NCBI RefSeq assembly: GCF_030286045.1
Contig: NZ_CP127390.1
Location: 3,179,482-3,243,481, forward strand
Length of the DNA: 64,000 bases
Direction: 5' to 3'
Source: Propionimicrobium sp. PCR01-08-3
Lineage (GTDB): Bacteria > Actinomycetota > Actinomycetes > Propionibacteriales > Propionibacteriaceae
The notes beneath the pieces were generated by a model. That model did not search any database, was not told the DNA's origin, and worked only from the letters and a program-made list of their open reading frames with translations. Within the stretch, counting starts at the first letter, position 1; the number at the start of each line of letters is the position of its first letter. The position numbers and the translations under genes are program-made. Shown here one piece after another: positions 42,791 to 50,905 of the stretch.

Positions 42791-43146
42791 TCGTTTGGCT
42801 ACAGGTGATCGGCGTGGCACTGATTCTTGCCGGTGTCGCGCTGACTTTCATCACGGCGCTCGGTATGCTCCGGCTGTCCTCGCTGTTCGCGCGGATGCAC
42901 GCGTCCACCAAGCCGCAGGTGCTCGGATTGGTGCTGATGTGCGCTGGTCTGGCCTGCGTGATGCAGCAACTACACGTCGCCGTGACCTTGGTGCTGGTGG
43001 TGATGATGCAGTTCTTCGTGGCGCCGATCTCGGCCCACATGCTCGGACGATCGGTCTACCGGCTGGGCCAGACCGGTCGCGGAGAGCTCGTCAACGATGA
43101 ATATGCCGAGGATCTACAGCGTGCCCGCGAGCACGCCGAGAAGTAA
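42787..43146 (+). CDS. mrpG: Mrp antiporter subunit G
   Basis: A 119-aa protein with three membrane segments and the MrpG signature FITALGMLRLSSLFARMHASTKPQVLGLVLMCAG. Last gene of the operon. It converges on crgA across 130 bp in which I see no strong terminator. Confidence 0.92.
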   Translation: MIVWLQVIGVALILAGVALTFITALGMLRLSSLFARMHASTKPQVLGLVLMCAGLACVMQQLHVAVTLVLVVMMQFFVAPISAHMLGRSVYRLGQTGRGELVNDEYAEDLQRAREHAEK

Positions 43147-43276
43147 TCCCGACGCGGATCCGACCCCGGCAGATGGCAGGTTCCTGTCCGTGCTACGCCG
43201 AGCCACTGCTGCTTGATTCTCGTTTCGCTCGATCTGGTTGTGCTGAGGGATCAGCGGTGACACGCGGGGAAGCGCG

Positions 43277-43570
43277 TCACTTCCACAACGTGGCGATGCC
43301 GAACGATGCGGCGATCAGACCGATGCCGATCAGGTAGTTCCAGTTGTCGAGGTCCTGCATGCCCGGCACCCGGTTGCCTGCGACATAGAAGACCAGCAGC
43401 CACAGCACGCCCAGCAGGCCGACGGGAATGAACACCCACGGCACCCAATCGCGGGTGCCACCGGCGAGACGAGCCTTGGCCTTGGACTTGGAGCGCTGCT
43501 TGTCGGTCTGCGCCTTGTTCTTGGCCACCTTCTTCTGGGCGGCCTGTTTGCGGACCTTGGACTCAGGCAC
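43277..43570 (-). CDS. crgA: Cell division protein CrgA
   Basis: A 97-aa protein: ~40 basic residues, then two membrane segments with WVPWVFIPVGLLGVLWLLVFYVAG and NWNYLIGIGLIAASFGIATLWK, the CrgA pattern. CrgA recruits and regulates septal peptidoglycan synthesis in mycobacteria and streptomycetes. The GTG start has GAGGAG about 9 nt ahead. Its place beside DUF881 and trpG reproduces the conserved actinobacterial order. Confidence 0.92.
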   Translation of the reverse strand: MPESKVRKQAAQKKVAKNKAQTDKQRSKSKAKARLAGGTRDWVPWVFIPVGLLGVLWLLVFYVAGNRVPGMQDLDNWNYLIGIGLIAASFGIATLWK

Positions 43571-43774
43571 TTACTCGCTCCTCGACTGACATCAATCTCC
43601 GACTGTGGCCCCGCCCCGATCGGTCAGGGCTGAACCCACATCCACCGCGCTACGCCTACCGCGCTCGCCGATGGATCCGGGCCACAGACCACCTGTCCAG
43701 TATGACCGGTAAGGCGTCCGATGCCCAACTGAGTCCGAGGAGCGACTTCGGCGTCCCAAGGTAGGCTGTGCCGC

Positions 43775-44665
43775 ATGACAGGCCGCAGCCATGAACAGCA
43801 GCCGGGAGCCCGCACCCCGGCGCGGATGGCTGCCGACGGCGAGGAGGCCGACCTTTCCGGTGCCCGAGCCGATCCTGCGGCTGGAGCGGGTCCGTCGGCG
43901 ACCGATGCAGGTGCGTCGGTTGAGGGGGCGAGCGCTTCATCCGGAACCGGAGATAAGAAGCATCGTGCTCGCGGCGGAGCGATGAAGCTGGCGGTCGGAT
44001 TGCTCGCCGGGCTGCTCGTCGGGGCCACCGCCATCACGTCGCAGGGAGACGACCTGCGTCCCGATCGGACGAGTGACCTGGCCGAACTGGTGGTTCAGGC
44101 AGAACAACGCAACACCGAGCTGGCCAGCCGAGCGTCCGAGCTGCGAGAGCAGAATGAAGAACTCAGCGCGGCCCAGGGTGCTCCGCAGCCAACCCTTGAC
44201 CCGGAGCATCCGGCCGTCAATGAGATGGCCGGTCTGGCGCCGGTGGCCGGTCCCGCAGTGCGGGTGACGCTGACCGATGCTCCGGCCGATTTCACGCCGG
44301 TCGGTGTCGATGGCGACCTGCTGGTCGTACACGAGCAGGACATTCAAGATGTGGTGAATGCCTTGTTCGCGGGAGGGGCCGAGGCGATGACGATCCAGGG
44401 CCAACGAGTGATCTCGACGACGGCCGTCAAATGCGTCGGCAACACCGTGGTGCTGCACGGTGTGCCGTATGCGCCGCCCTATGTCATCACCGCGATCGGC
44501 GATCAAGAGGCGTTGGAGGCCGGGCTCGACGCCGACGAGCATGTGCAGATCTATCGGGAGTACGCCCAGGCTTATCAGCTCGGCTACCAGCAGCAGCGCA
44601 TGGACGATGTGACGATGCCCGCCTACGAGGGTGCCCTGCCCCGGGTCGCGGTTGCCGAGCGGTAA
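43775..44665 (+). CDS. DUF881-family membrane protein
   Basis: A 296-aa protein. A polar N-terminus of ~65 aa and one membrane segment (~69–88) are followed by a short coiled coil (LVVQAEQRNTELASRASELREQNEELSA) and the DUF881 domain (VRVTLTDAPADF…NALFAGGAEAMTIQGQRVISTTAVKCVGNTVVLHG). It is the equivalent of mycobacterial Rv0012. Its role is probably in the divisome or envelope, but no biochemical function is known. TAGGCT-N7-ATG marks a leaderless start. The last codons form the first unit of a 44-bp tandem repeat. Confidence 0.88.
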   Translation: MTGRSHEQQPGARTPARMAADGEEADLSGARADPAAGAGPSATDAGASVEGASASSGTGDKKHRARGGAMKLAVGLLAGLLVGATAITSQGDDLRPDRTSDLAELVVQAEQRNTELASRASELREQNEELSAAQGAPQPTLDPEHPAVNEMAGLAPVAGPAVRVTLTDAPADFTPVGVDGDLLVVHEQDIQDVVNALFAGGAEAMTIQGQRVISTTAVKCVGNTVVLHGVPYAPPYVITAIGDQEALEAGLDADEHVQIYREYAQAYQLGYQQQRMDDVTMPAYEGALPRVAVAER

Positions 44666-44783
44666 GCGGTCCAGGCTTGAATCGCTGGGTCGCGGTTGCC
44701 GAGTGTTGAGCGGACCAGGTTTGATCCGCCGGGCCGCGGTCACCGAGCGCTGGGCAGACCGGGCTTGATCCGACGAGTCGCGG
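44643..44783. repeat. 44-bp tandem repeat spanning the DUF881 stop codon
   Basis: GGGYCGCGGTYRCCGAG recurs at 44643, 44687 and 44731 with exactly 44-bp spacing. A partial fourth copy (GAGTCGCGG) starts at 44775. The first unit contains the last seven codons and the stop. The rest of 44784–44977 holds no supported gene. Confidence 0.8.
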
Positions 44784-44977
44784 GCTGTTGTGGCGTTGCG
44801 GGCATTCTCTCCTCGAAAACCATCCTCTGCCGCTTCTGCGCGACCCCATCGACGGATTCAGCACAATCCGTGGGTTTGTAGTGAGCGCCATCATCCGCAA
44901 CGGTGCCAGGGTTAATACTTGGATCTGCCGTTGGGCATCGCGTAGACGGTCATCGCCCATAAGGGACAATAGAGCTC

Positions 44978-45610
44978 ATGGCACGCATTCTCGTCATCGA
45001 CAATTACGACTCGTTCGTCTTCAACGTGGTCAACTACCTGGCCCATATCGGTGCCGAGGTCGATGTCTGGCGCAACGACGATGCGCGCTTCGAGAACCCC
45101 GATTGGGCCGACGATTACGACGGGATTCTGCTTTCGCCCGGGCCCGGCACCCCCGAACAGGCCGGGGTCTGCATCCGCGTGGTGCGCGAGCTGGGCGGCA
45201 AGGTGCCGATCTTCGGCATCTGCCTCGGGCTGCAGTCGATCGGTGTGGCCGAAGGAGCAGTGGTCGGACGAGCCCCCGAGCTGCTGCACGGCAAGACCTC
45301 GCAGATCACCCATGATGGACGCGGGGTCTTCGCAGGTCTGCCGAATCCGCTGACCGCCACCCGCTACCACTCCCTGGCTATCGATCCCGCCACCTTGCCC
45401 GACAGCCTGGAGGTGAGCGCCCGCACCGACTCTGGTGTGATCATGGCGGTGCGACACCGCGAACTGCCGATCGAGGCCGTGCAGTTCCATCCAGAATCGG
45501 TGCTCACCACCGGCGGCTACCAGATGCTCGCCAACTGGCTGGCGGCCTGCGGAGATGCAGACGCTCCCGCCCGCGCCACGGGGCTATCGCCACTGATGAG
45601 CGCCAGTTAG
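44978..45610 (+). CDS. Glutamine amidotransferase (anthranilate/ADC synthase component II)
   Basis: A 210-aa class I glutamine amidotransferase. It has the N-terminal VIDNYDSFVFNVVNYL, the oxyanion segment LSPGPGTPEQAG, the nucleophile in GICLGLQSIG and the catalytic His-Glu in FHPESV. It supplies ammonia for anthranilate (TrpG) or aminodeoxychorismate (PabA). With no partner synthase gene here the two cannot be separated. At this conserved location it is usually called trpG or pabA. GACAAT-N7-ATG supports the start. It is convergent with pknB. Confidence 0.92.
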   Translation: MARILVIDNYDSFVFNVVNYLAHIGAEVDVWRNDDARFENPDWADDYDGILLSPGPGTPEQAGVCIRVVRELGGKVPIFGICLGLQSIGVAEGAVVGRAPELLHGKTSQITHDGRGVFAGLPNPLTATRYHSLAIDPATLPDSLEVSARTDSGVIMAVRHRELPIEAVQFHPESVLTTGGYQMLANWLAACGDADAPARATGLSPLMSAS

Positions 45611-45665
45611 CTACTGGGACAAACGACCGCGAACGCTAGTTGAGGTCCCGCCGCCCCGGAACAGG

Positions 45666-45725
45666 GATTTTGGTTGCCGGAAAGCGAGCCTCGTCTTTTC
45701 CCGGCGAGCGTCGGCAACCAAAATC
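45666..45725. repeat. GGTTGCCGG palindromic element, copy 1 (terminator-like)
   Basis: The arms GATTTTGGTTGCCG (45666–45679) and CGGCAACCAAAATC (45712–45725) are perfect at 14 bp. Inside is a GGAAA…TTTTCC hairpin. The core 45671–45720 is the same as copy 2 except for one base. It is placed between convergent trpG/pabA and pknB. Confidence 0.75.
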
Positions 45726-45809
45726 GTCCCGACTATCGGTATCTGCAGTCAGCATGTTGCTGTCACTCCAACACCGAACCGGCTGGGCAGGTCTCAATAC
45801 GCTGAAACA

Positions 45810-45875
45810 GGGGGTTATGGTTGCCGGAAAGCGAGCCTCGTCTTTTCCCGGCGAGCGGCGGCAACCACAACCCCC
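45810..45875. repeat. GGTTGCCGG palindromic element, copy 2 (terminator-like)
   Basis: The arms GGGGGTTATGGTTGCCG (45810–45826) and CGGCAACCACAACCCCC (45859–45875) pair with one mismatch. The core matches copy 1, but the outer stem is a different sequence that still pairs with itself. It is 32 nt from the 3' end of pknB. Confidence 0.75.
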
Positions 45876-45907
45876 AGGGCTGCACCCTTGTTGAGTAAGA
45901 AATATCT

Positions 45908-47902
45908 CTACGGGGTCTTCGAAGAGCTGGGCGAGGACGAAGCGGGCTTCTCCAGCGTGAGCTTGATCGCCGGGTTCTCGCTTCGCCGCAGCACCTTGTC
46001 GACGTCCTGATCCTGGGCGGTGACCTTGGCGTCGTCCTTGCCGTCGGCGGGCGAGAAGGTGACACTGGTGAGGCCGAGCGCTTCGAGTTTCGCGGTGGCT
46101 TCGGCCTTCGTCATCCCGACCAGATTCGGCATCACCGACTCGCCGGAAGCCAGCCACAGCACGATCGGGGAGTCGTTCTCGACGGTGCTGCCGGTGGCGG
46201 GTACCGCGTAGACGACCTGGCCTCGCTGGTAGTCGATGGGCTCGTCGGAGTCCCCGGGCTCCAGGTAGTCGCTGGTCACATTTGTGTATCCGGCGCCCTC
46301 CAACAGCGCCCGGGCGTCCGCGTCCTGCATGCCGATGATGTCTCCCGGCAGCTCGGAGCGTCCGCTCGCAACGTACAGCGTGACCTTTTCGTCGGTCGAG
46401 GCCTCGGTGCCCTCCTCGGGGTCGACCGCGACGACCTCACCCTCCTTCGCCCCGACAGTATCGAGGCTGGCCGGAGCATCCATGGGCTCGACATTGGTGA
46501 ACCCGGCGTCCTTCAGCAGGGCGACGGCCTCGTCCTGCATCGCGCCGACCACCCCGGAGGGAATCGGTGAGACCGGTGGCCCGTCGTTGATGACGATCGT
46601 GACGGTGCTGCCGACGAGTACGGTTTCACCGGCCGCCGGATCCTGGGACACGACGGTGCCCTTGCCCTCGGCGGGCCCGGTTTGGTGCTGGACGTTGGCC
46701 TGCAGCTGGACGGTCTCCAGTTGATCGACGGCCGCGTCCTGCAGCGATCCGGTCACCGTCGGAACCTGAACATCGTTGTTGCCGATCAGACCCGACATAC
46801 GCAACGCGAAGAACCCCAGCACACCCAGCAGCACCACGAGCAGCCCGATCAGCACACCGGTCGCCGGGGAGATGCGCCGCTTCTTCGGCTGCTCGTCGAT
46901 GTCGTCCGCATCCACCACTTCGGACGCAGCAGTCTCGAGCTGAGCCTCGTTATCGTATCCGGCGGGGTCGTACTCGGGATCGAGTTCGACCGGAAGAGCC
47001 CTTGTCGCGCGGGTCTCGCTGACCGCGGCAGCGGAAAGCTGAGCCGTCACAGCCTGTCCGTTGAGCAGCCGCCAGCAATCGTCCCGCATCTGCTTGGCGC
47101 TCTGGTAGCGGTCGTCGGTTCTCTTGGCGAGCGCCTTCATGGTGACGGCGTCCATCTCGGGGGTGATGTCCGGATTCAGCTGGGATGGCGGAATCGGCAT
47201 CTCGCGCACATGCTGGTAGGCCACGCTCACCGGCGAGTCCCCGAGGAAGGGCGGGCGTCCGGTCAACAGCTCATAGAGCAGGCAGCCGGCCGAGTACAGG
47301 TCGGAGCGTGCGTCCACCTGTTCGCCGCGGGCCTGCTCGGGCGACAGATACTGGGCGGTGCCGATCACGGCGGCCGTCTGGGTCATGGTCGCCGAGGTGT
47401 CGGAGACCGCCCGGGCGATACCGAAATCCATCACCTTGATCTGGCCGCTGTTGGTCAGCATCACGTTGGCGGGCTTGATATCGCGGTGCACGATGTCGTG
47501 CTTGTGCGAGTAGCTCAGGGCGTCGAGCACGCCGATCTCATATTCAAAGGAGCGTTGGGCGCTGATCGGTTCGCCTTCGCGCAGCAGTTCGCGCAGTGTG
47601 TGGCCCTCGACCAGCTCCATCACGATATAGGGCACCGAGACCCCGCTGGCCGGATCCAGCTGCTCGTCGGTGTCGTAGACGCTGACGATATTCGGGTGAT
47701 TCAGACCCGCGGCCGACTGTGCCTCACGTTGGAATCGTTTCTGGAAGGTGCTGTCGGTGGCGAGATCGACGCGGAGCCGCTTGATGGCCACCGGACGCCC
47801 GAGCCGCGTGTCATTGGCCCGCCAGACTTCGGCCATGCCGCCCCGCCCGATGATCGTTTCCAGCTGATAGCGGCCGCCAAGGATCACTGGCTCGTCGGTC
47901 AT
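45908..47902 (-). CDS. pknB: Serine/threonine kinase PknB with PASTA domains
   Basis: A 664-aa protein. The kinase domain spans ~12–270 with K41, HRD ending at D141, DFG near D159, activation-loop Thr residues in TMTQTAAVIGT and LSPEQARG. A linker and a membrane segment (~340–362) are followed by four extracellular PASTA repeats, which bind muropeptides or lipid II. The ATG at 47902 has AAGGAAT about 10 nt ahead; the longer frame lacks support. It follows pbpA after 178 bp. It should phosphorylate FhaA, FhaB and cell-wall enzymes, opposed by PstP. Confidence 0.95.
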   Translation of the reverse strand: MTDEPVILGGRYQLETIIGRGGMAEVWRANDTRLGRPVAIKRLRVDLATDSTFQKRFQREAQSAAGLNHPNIVSVYDTDEQLDPASGVSVPYIVMELVEGHTLRELLREGEPISAQRSFEYEIGVLDALSYSHKHDIVHRDIKPANVMLTNSGQIKVMDFGIARAVSDTSATMTQTAAVIGTAQYLSPEQARGEQVDARSDLYSAGCLLYELLTGRPPFLGDSPVSVAYQHVREMPIPPSQLNPDITPEMDAVTMKALAKRTDDRYQSAKQMRDDCWRLLNGQAVTAQLSAAAVSETRATRALPVELDPEYDPAGYDNEAQLETAASEVVDADDIDEQPKKRRISPATGVLIGLLVVLLGVLGFFALRMSGLIGNNDVQVPTVTGSLQDAAVDQLETVQLQANVQHQTGPAEGKGTVVSQDPAAGETVLVGSTVTIVINDGPPVSPIPSGVVGAMQDEAVALLKDAGFTNVEPMDAPASLDTVGAKEGEVVAVDPEEGTEASTDEKVTLYVASGRSELPGDIIGMQDADARALLEGAGYTNVTSDYLEPGDSDEPIDYQRGQVVYAVPATGSTVENDSPIVLWLASGESVMPNLVGMTKAEATAKLEALGLTSVTFSPADGKDDAKVTAQDQDVDKVLRRSENPAIKLTLEKPASSSPSSSKTP

Positions 47903-47955
47903 AGGATCATTCCTTTCCAGTCCGGCCCGAAGTCGGCCGCGGCTGAGTGCTCGGA

Positions 47956-47988
47956 CACCGGCGGAAGACCATCGGGGGTCCGCCGGTG
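47956..47988 (-). terminator. Hairpin between pbpA and pknB
   Basis: CACCGGCGG/CCGCCGGTG is a perfect 9-bp stem with a 15-nt loop, in the 178-bp gap that interrupts the otherwise overlapping gene cluster. It may reduce read-through into pknB. Confidence 0.45.
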
Positions 47989-48080
47989 GATCCGAGCTGA
48001 GCATGTCGCACCGCACCATTGTGGACGGTGCAGATGAGCGCACCCTGAGAAAACTGTGAAGTGGGCCGGCTGGTAGCAGA

Positions 48081-49487
48081 TCACGGCAGCGCCTCCATGA
48101 TCTGGCGCGCGAGCGGGGTCGCGGTGGTGGCGTCCTCGTGAGCCAGGTAGACGGCCACCGCCACGTGCTTCTCCTCGATGAACCCGGTGAACCACGAATG
48201 GTCGTCGCTGCCGGCCGAGGTCTCGGCCGTACCGGTCTTGCCGCCGACCGTCATTCCCGAGATCTGGGCCTGGGTCGCGGTGCCGGACTGCACGACGTGG
48301 GTCATCATCTCGGTCAGTGTCGCCGCATTGGCCTCGGTCATCGCCTGCGAGCGAACCTCCGCATCGTGGCTGCTGATCACCGACTCGTTCGAATTCCGGA
48401 TCTCCTGGACGACGTAGGGCTCCATCACGGTGCCGCCGTTGGCGATACCGCCGGCGACCACGGCCATCTGCAGCGGGGTGGCGGCAACGTCGAACTGCCC
48501 GATGGAGGACATGGCCAATTCGGCCTGACTCATGTCGCTCGGGTAGACGCTGGTGGCCGATTCGAAGTCGGAGCCCAGTGATGAGTCGAAGCCGAATGCC
48601 TCGGCCTGCTGGCGGATGGCATCCTGCCCCAGCGCCATCCCGATATTCGCGAACGAGGTATTGCACGACAGCGTCAGGGCTTGGTCCATCGTCTTGGTGG
48701 TGTTGCCGCAGGCCGCCAGGTTCGGCAGCTCGTGGGTCGATTCGGGCAACGGCAGGGAGGCCGGGGTGTCGATCACCGAGTCGGGGGTGTAGCCGTTGGC
48801 CAGGGCGGTGGCAGCGACCACCAGCTTGAAGGCCGATCCAGGAGCGTTGATCTCTTGGGTGGCGCGGTCGTTCATCACCGTCGAGCCGTCGGCGGTGAAT
48901 CCCTCCCAGGCCGTTTGGGTAGCGGGGAAATCGAGGCTGGCAAGCTGCGACACGTCATAGCTCGGGGTGGAGACCCAAGCCAGGATGGCCCCGGTCTCGT
49001 AGTCGATGGCCACCGCGCCGCCTTCTTGGCCGCCGAGGGCGTCCCAGGCTGCCTGCTGCACGGCAGGCTGAATCGTGGTCTGCACCTGGCCGCCGGTCGC
49101 GGTGCGTCCGGCGAGCGTGTCGAGGGCCCGGTCGAAGAACTGTGAGTCGGCCTGGCCGGTGAGCTCGGCGTTAAAGCTCTGCTCCAGCCCGGTCCGGCCG
49201 TAGATGTAGGAGTAGTAGCCGGTGATCGGCGCATACAGCGCACCATCGACATACTGGCGCTGGTAGGCATACGGGGTGGTGCCGGTCTCCACACTTTGCA
49301 CGATCGGCGTGTTCGCGGCCAGGATCGGGCCGCGGGGCCCGCCGAACTGCTCGTCGCGCACCCTGGTGTTGCGCGGGTCGTTCACCAGGTCGTCGGTACG
49401 CACCCAGTATCCGGCGGTGGCATTCACCAGCAGCGCGAGAAACATCACGCCGACGAAAATGGCCACGCCACGAATCGATTTGTTCAT
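48081..49487 (-). CDS. pbpA: Penicillin-binding protein A (class B transpeptidase)
   Basis: A 468-aa protein: an N-terminal membrane anchor (residues ~6–27), a short PBP dimer domain, then a transpeptidase domain with the nucleophile S218 in SAFK, SCN at 274–276 and KTGT at 417–420. It cross-links peptidoglycan with RodA during growth and division. It overlaps the rodA stop by 1 nt. In mycobacteria PbpA is a PknB substrate, and this gene order supports the same circuit. Confidence 0.94.
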   Translation of the reverse strand: MNKSIRGVAIFVGVMFLALLVNATAGYWVRTDDLVNDPRNTRVRDEQFGGPRGPILAANTPIVQSVETGTTPYAYQRQYVDGALYAPITGYYSYIYGRTGLEQSFNAELTGQADSQFFDRALDTLAGRTATGGQVQTTIQPAVQQAAWDALGGQEGGAVAIDYETGAILAWVSTPSYDVSQLASLDFPATQTAWEGFTADGSTVMNDRATQEINAPGSAFKLVVAATALANGYTPDSVIDTPASLPLPESTHELPNLAACGNTTKTMDQALTLSCNTSFANIGMALGQDAIRQQAEAFGFDSSLGSDFESATSVYPSDMSQAELAMSSIGQFDVAATPLQMAVVAGGIANGGTVMEPYVVQEIRNSNESVISSHDAEVRSQAMTEANAATLTEMMTHVVQSGTATQAQISGMTVGGKTGTAETSAGSDDHSWFTGFIEEKHVAVAVYLAHEDATTATPLARQIMEALP

Positions 49488-50905
49488 CAGGCCGCACCCT
49501 CGTTCATATTGATCAGGGATGTCTGTTCGTCCGCGAGGCTGGTGACGTTCGCCGGACCGGACGGCATCTGCGGATGCCTGGCCTGATGACTGATCACCAG
49601 CAAGATGGCGATGATCACCCAGTTGGCCACCAGCGAGCTACCGCCCTGGCTCATGAACGGGGTGGTCAGTCCGGTGAGCGGAAGCAGCCGGGTGACCCCG
49701 CCGACGATCGCGAAAACCTGCAGGGCGAAGACGAAACTGAAACCGGACGCCAGCAGCTTGCCGAAGATCACCGTCGAGGTCAGCGCCACACGCAGCCCCC
49801 TGGCGACCAGCAGCAGGTAGATCAGGATAATCGCCAGCAGCCCGACCAGCCCGAGTTCTTCGTAGATGGCCGCCGAGATGAAGTCCGAACTGGCCACCGG
49901 GGTCAGCCCCGGGCGTCCCTCGCCCCAGCCTCGTCCGAACAAACCGCCCCAGGCCATGCCGTACTGGGCAGTGATGATCTGATAGTTGGCGTCGTAGTCG
50001 CTGAACGGGTGCAGCCAGCTGGAGACCCGGGTCGCCACGTGCGGGGCCAACTGCCCGATGACGTAGGCGGCGAGCGCGAAGGCACTGACCCCGATCACCA
50101 CCCAGCGCACCTGGCTGGTGGCGACATAGAGCATCATCACGAACAACCCGAAGAACAACAGCGAGGTGCCCAGATCGTTCTGGAAGATCAGCACGACCAC
50201 CGCGGCCGCCCACATGATGCCGACCGGAATGAGGTCGCGCATCCGGGGCATCTGAAAGCCGAACACCCGTCTGCCGGCCAGCTGCAGCAGATCACGGTTC
50301 TCGGTCAGGTAGGACGCGAACGCGAGCGTCAGCACGATCTTGGCGATCTCGGCCGGCTGGAATGAGTAGCCGCCGACCTGGATCCAGATCTGGGAGCCGT
50401 TCGCCGCGTTGTTGGGGGAGGCCAGGAAAGGCACCAGCGGCAGCAGCAGCAAGAACATGCCGACGATGAACAAGATGTAGCTGAAGCCCTGCAGCGAGCG
50501 GTAGTCGCGCAGCGCGAACAGCACCACTCCGAACAGGATCACGCCCAGCACCGTCCAGATCAGCTGGCCGGTGGCGGCATTCGGGGAGGGATCGAAACTC
50601 AGGTCGAGCCGGTGGATCATCGCCAGCCCGAGCCCGTTGAGGCCCAGCACACAGGGCAGGATCACCGGATCGGCATAGGGCAATTTGAACCGGACGATCA
50701 GATGCGCTCCGATACAGACCACCAGCCAGCCCAGCGCCACCACCGGCCAGTTGGCAGGCAGTGCATCGTCGCGGTTGAGGTGGGTGATCAGGTAGCCGCC
50801 GATGCCCAGCGCGGCGGCGATGACGCAGAGCGCAAGCTCCGCATTGCGCCGTTTGCGGTAGACGACGATCGGCTGGGAACCGCTTGTGTTGGGCGTAGAC
50901 ATCAT
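49487..50905 (-). CDS. rodA: SEDS glycosyltransferase RodA
   Basis: A 472-aa polytopic SEDS-family protein with about 12 hydrophobic segments and typical motifs: FQNDLGTSLLFFG, GLFGRGWGEGRPG and GLTTPFMSQGGSSLVANW. It polymerises lipid II with its cognate class B PBP, encoded next. The ATG at 50905 was chosen because it forms a 4-nt ATGA overlap with pstP. An N-terminal cytosolic stretch of ~20 aa precedes the first segment. Confidence 0.94.
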   Translation of the reverse strand: MMSTPNTSGSQPIVVYRKRRNAELALCVIAAALGIGGYLITHLNRDDALPANWPVVALGWLVVCIGAHLIVRFKLPYADPVILPCVLGLNGLGLAMIHRLDLSFDPSPNAATGQLIWTVLGVILFGVVLFALRDYRSLQGFSYILFIVGMFLLLLPLVPFLASPNNAANGSQIWIQVGGYSFQPAEIAKIVLTLAFASYLTENRDLLQLAGRRVFGFQMPRMRDLIPVGIMWAAAVVVLIFQNDLGTSLLFFGLFVMMLYVATSQVRWVVIGVSAFALAAYVIGQLAPHVATRVSSWLHPFSDYDANYQIITAQYGMAWGGLFGRGWGEGRPGLTPVASSDFISAAIYEELGLVGLLAIILIYLLLVARGLRVALTSTVIFGKLLASGFSFVFALQVFAIVGGVTRLLPLTGLTTPFMSQGGSSLVANWVIIAILLVISHQARHPQMPSGPANVTSLADEQTSLINMNEGAA

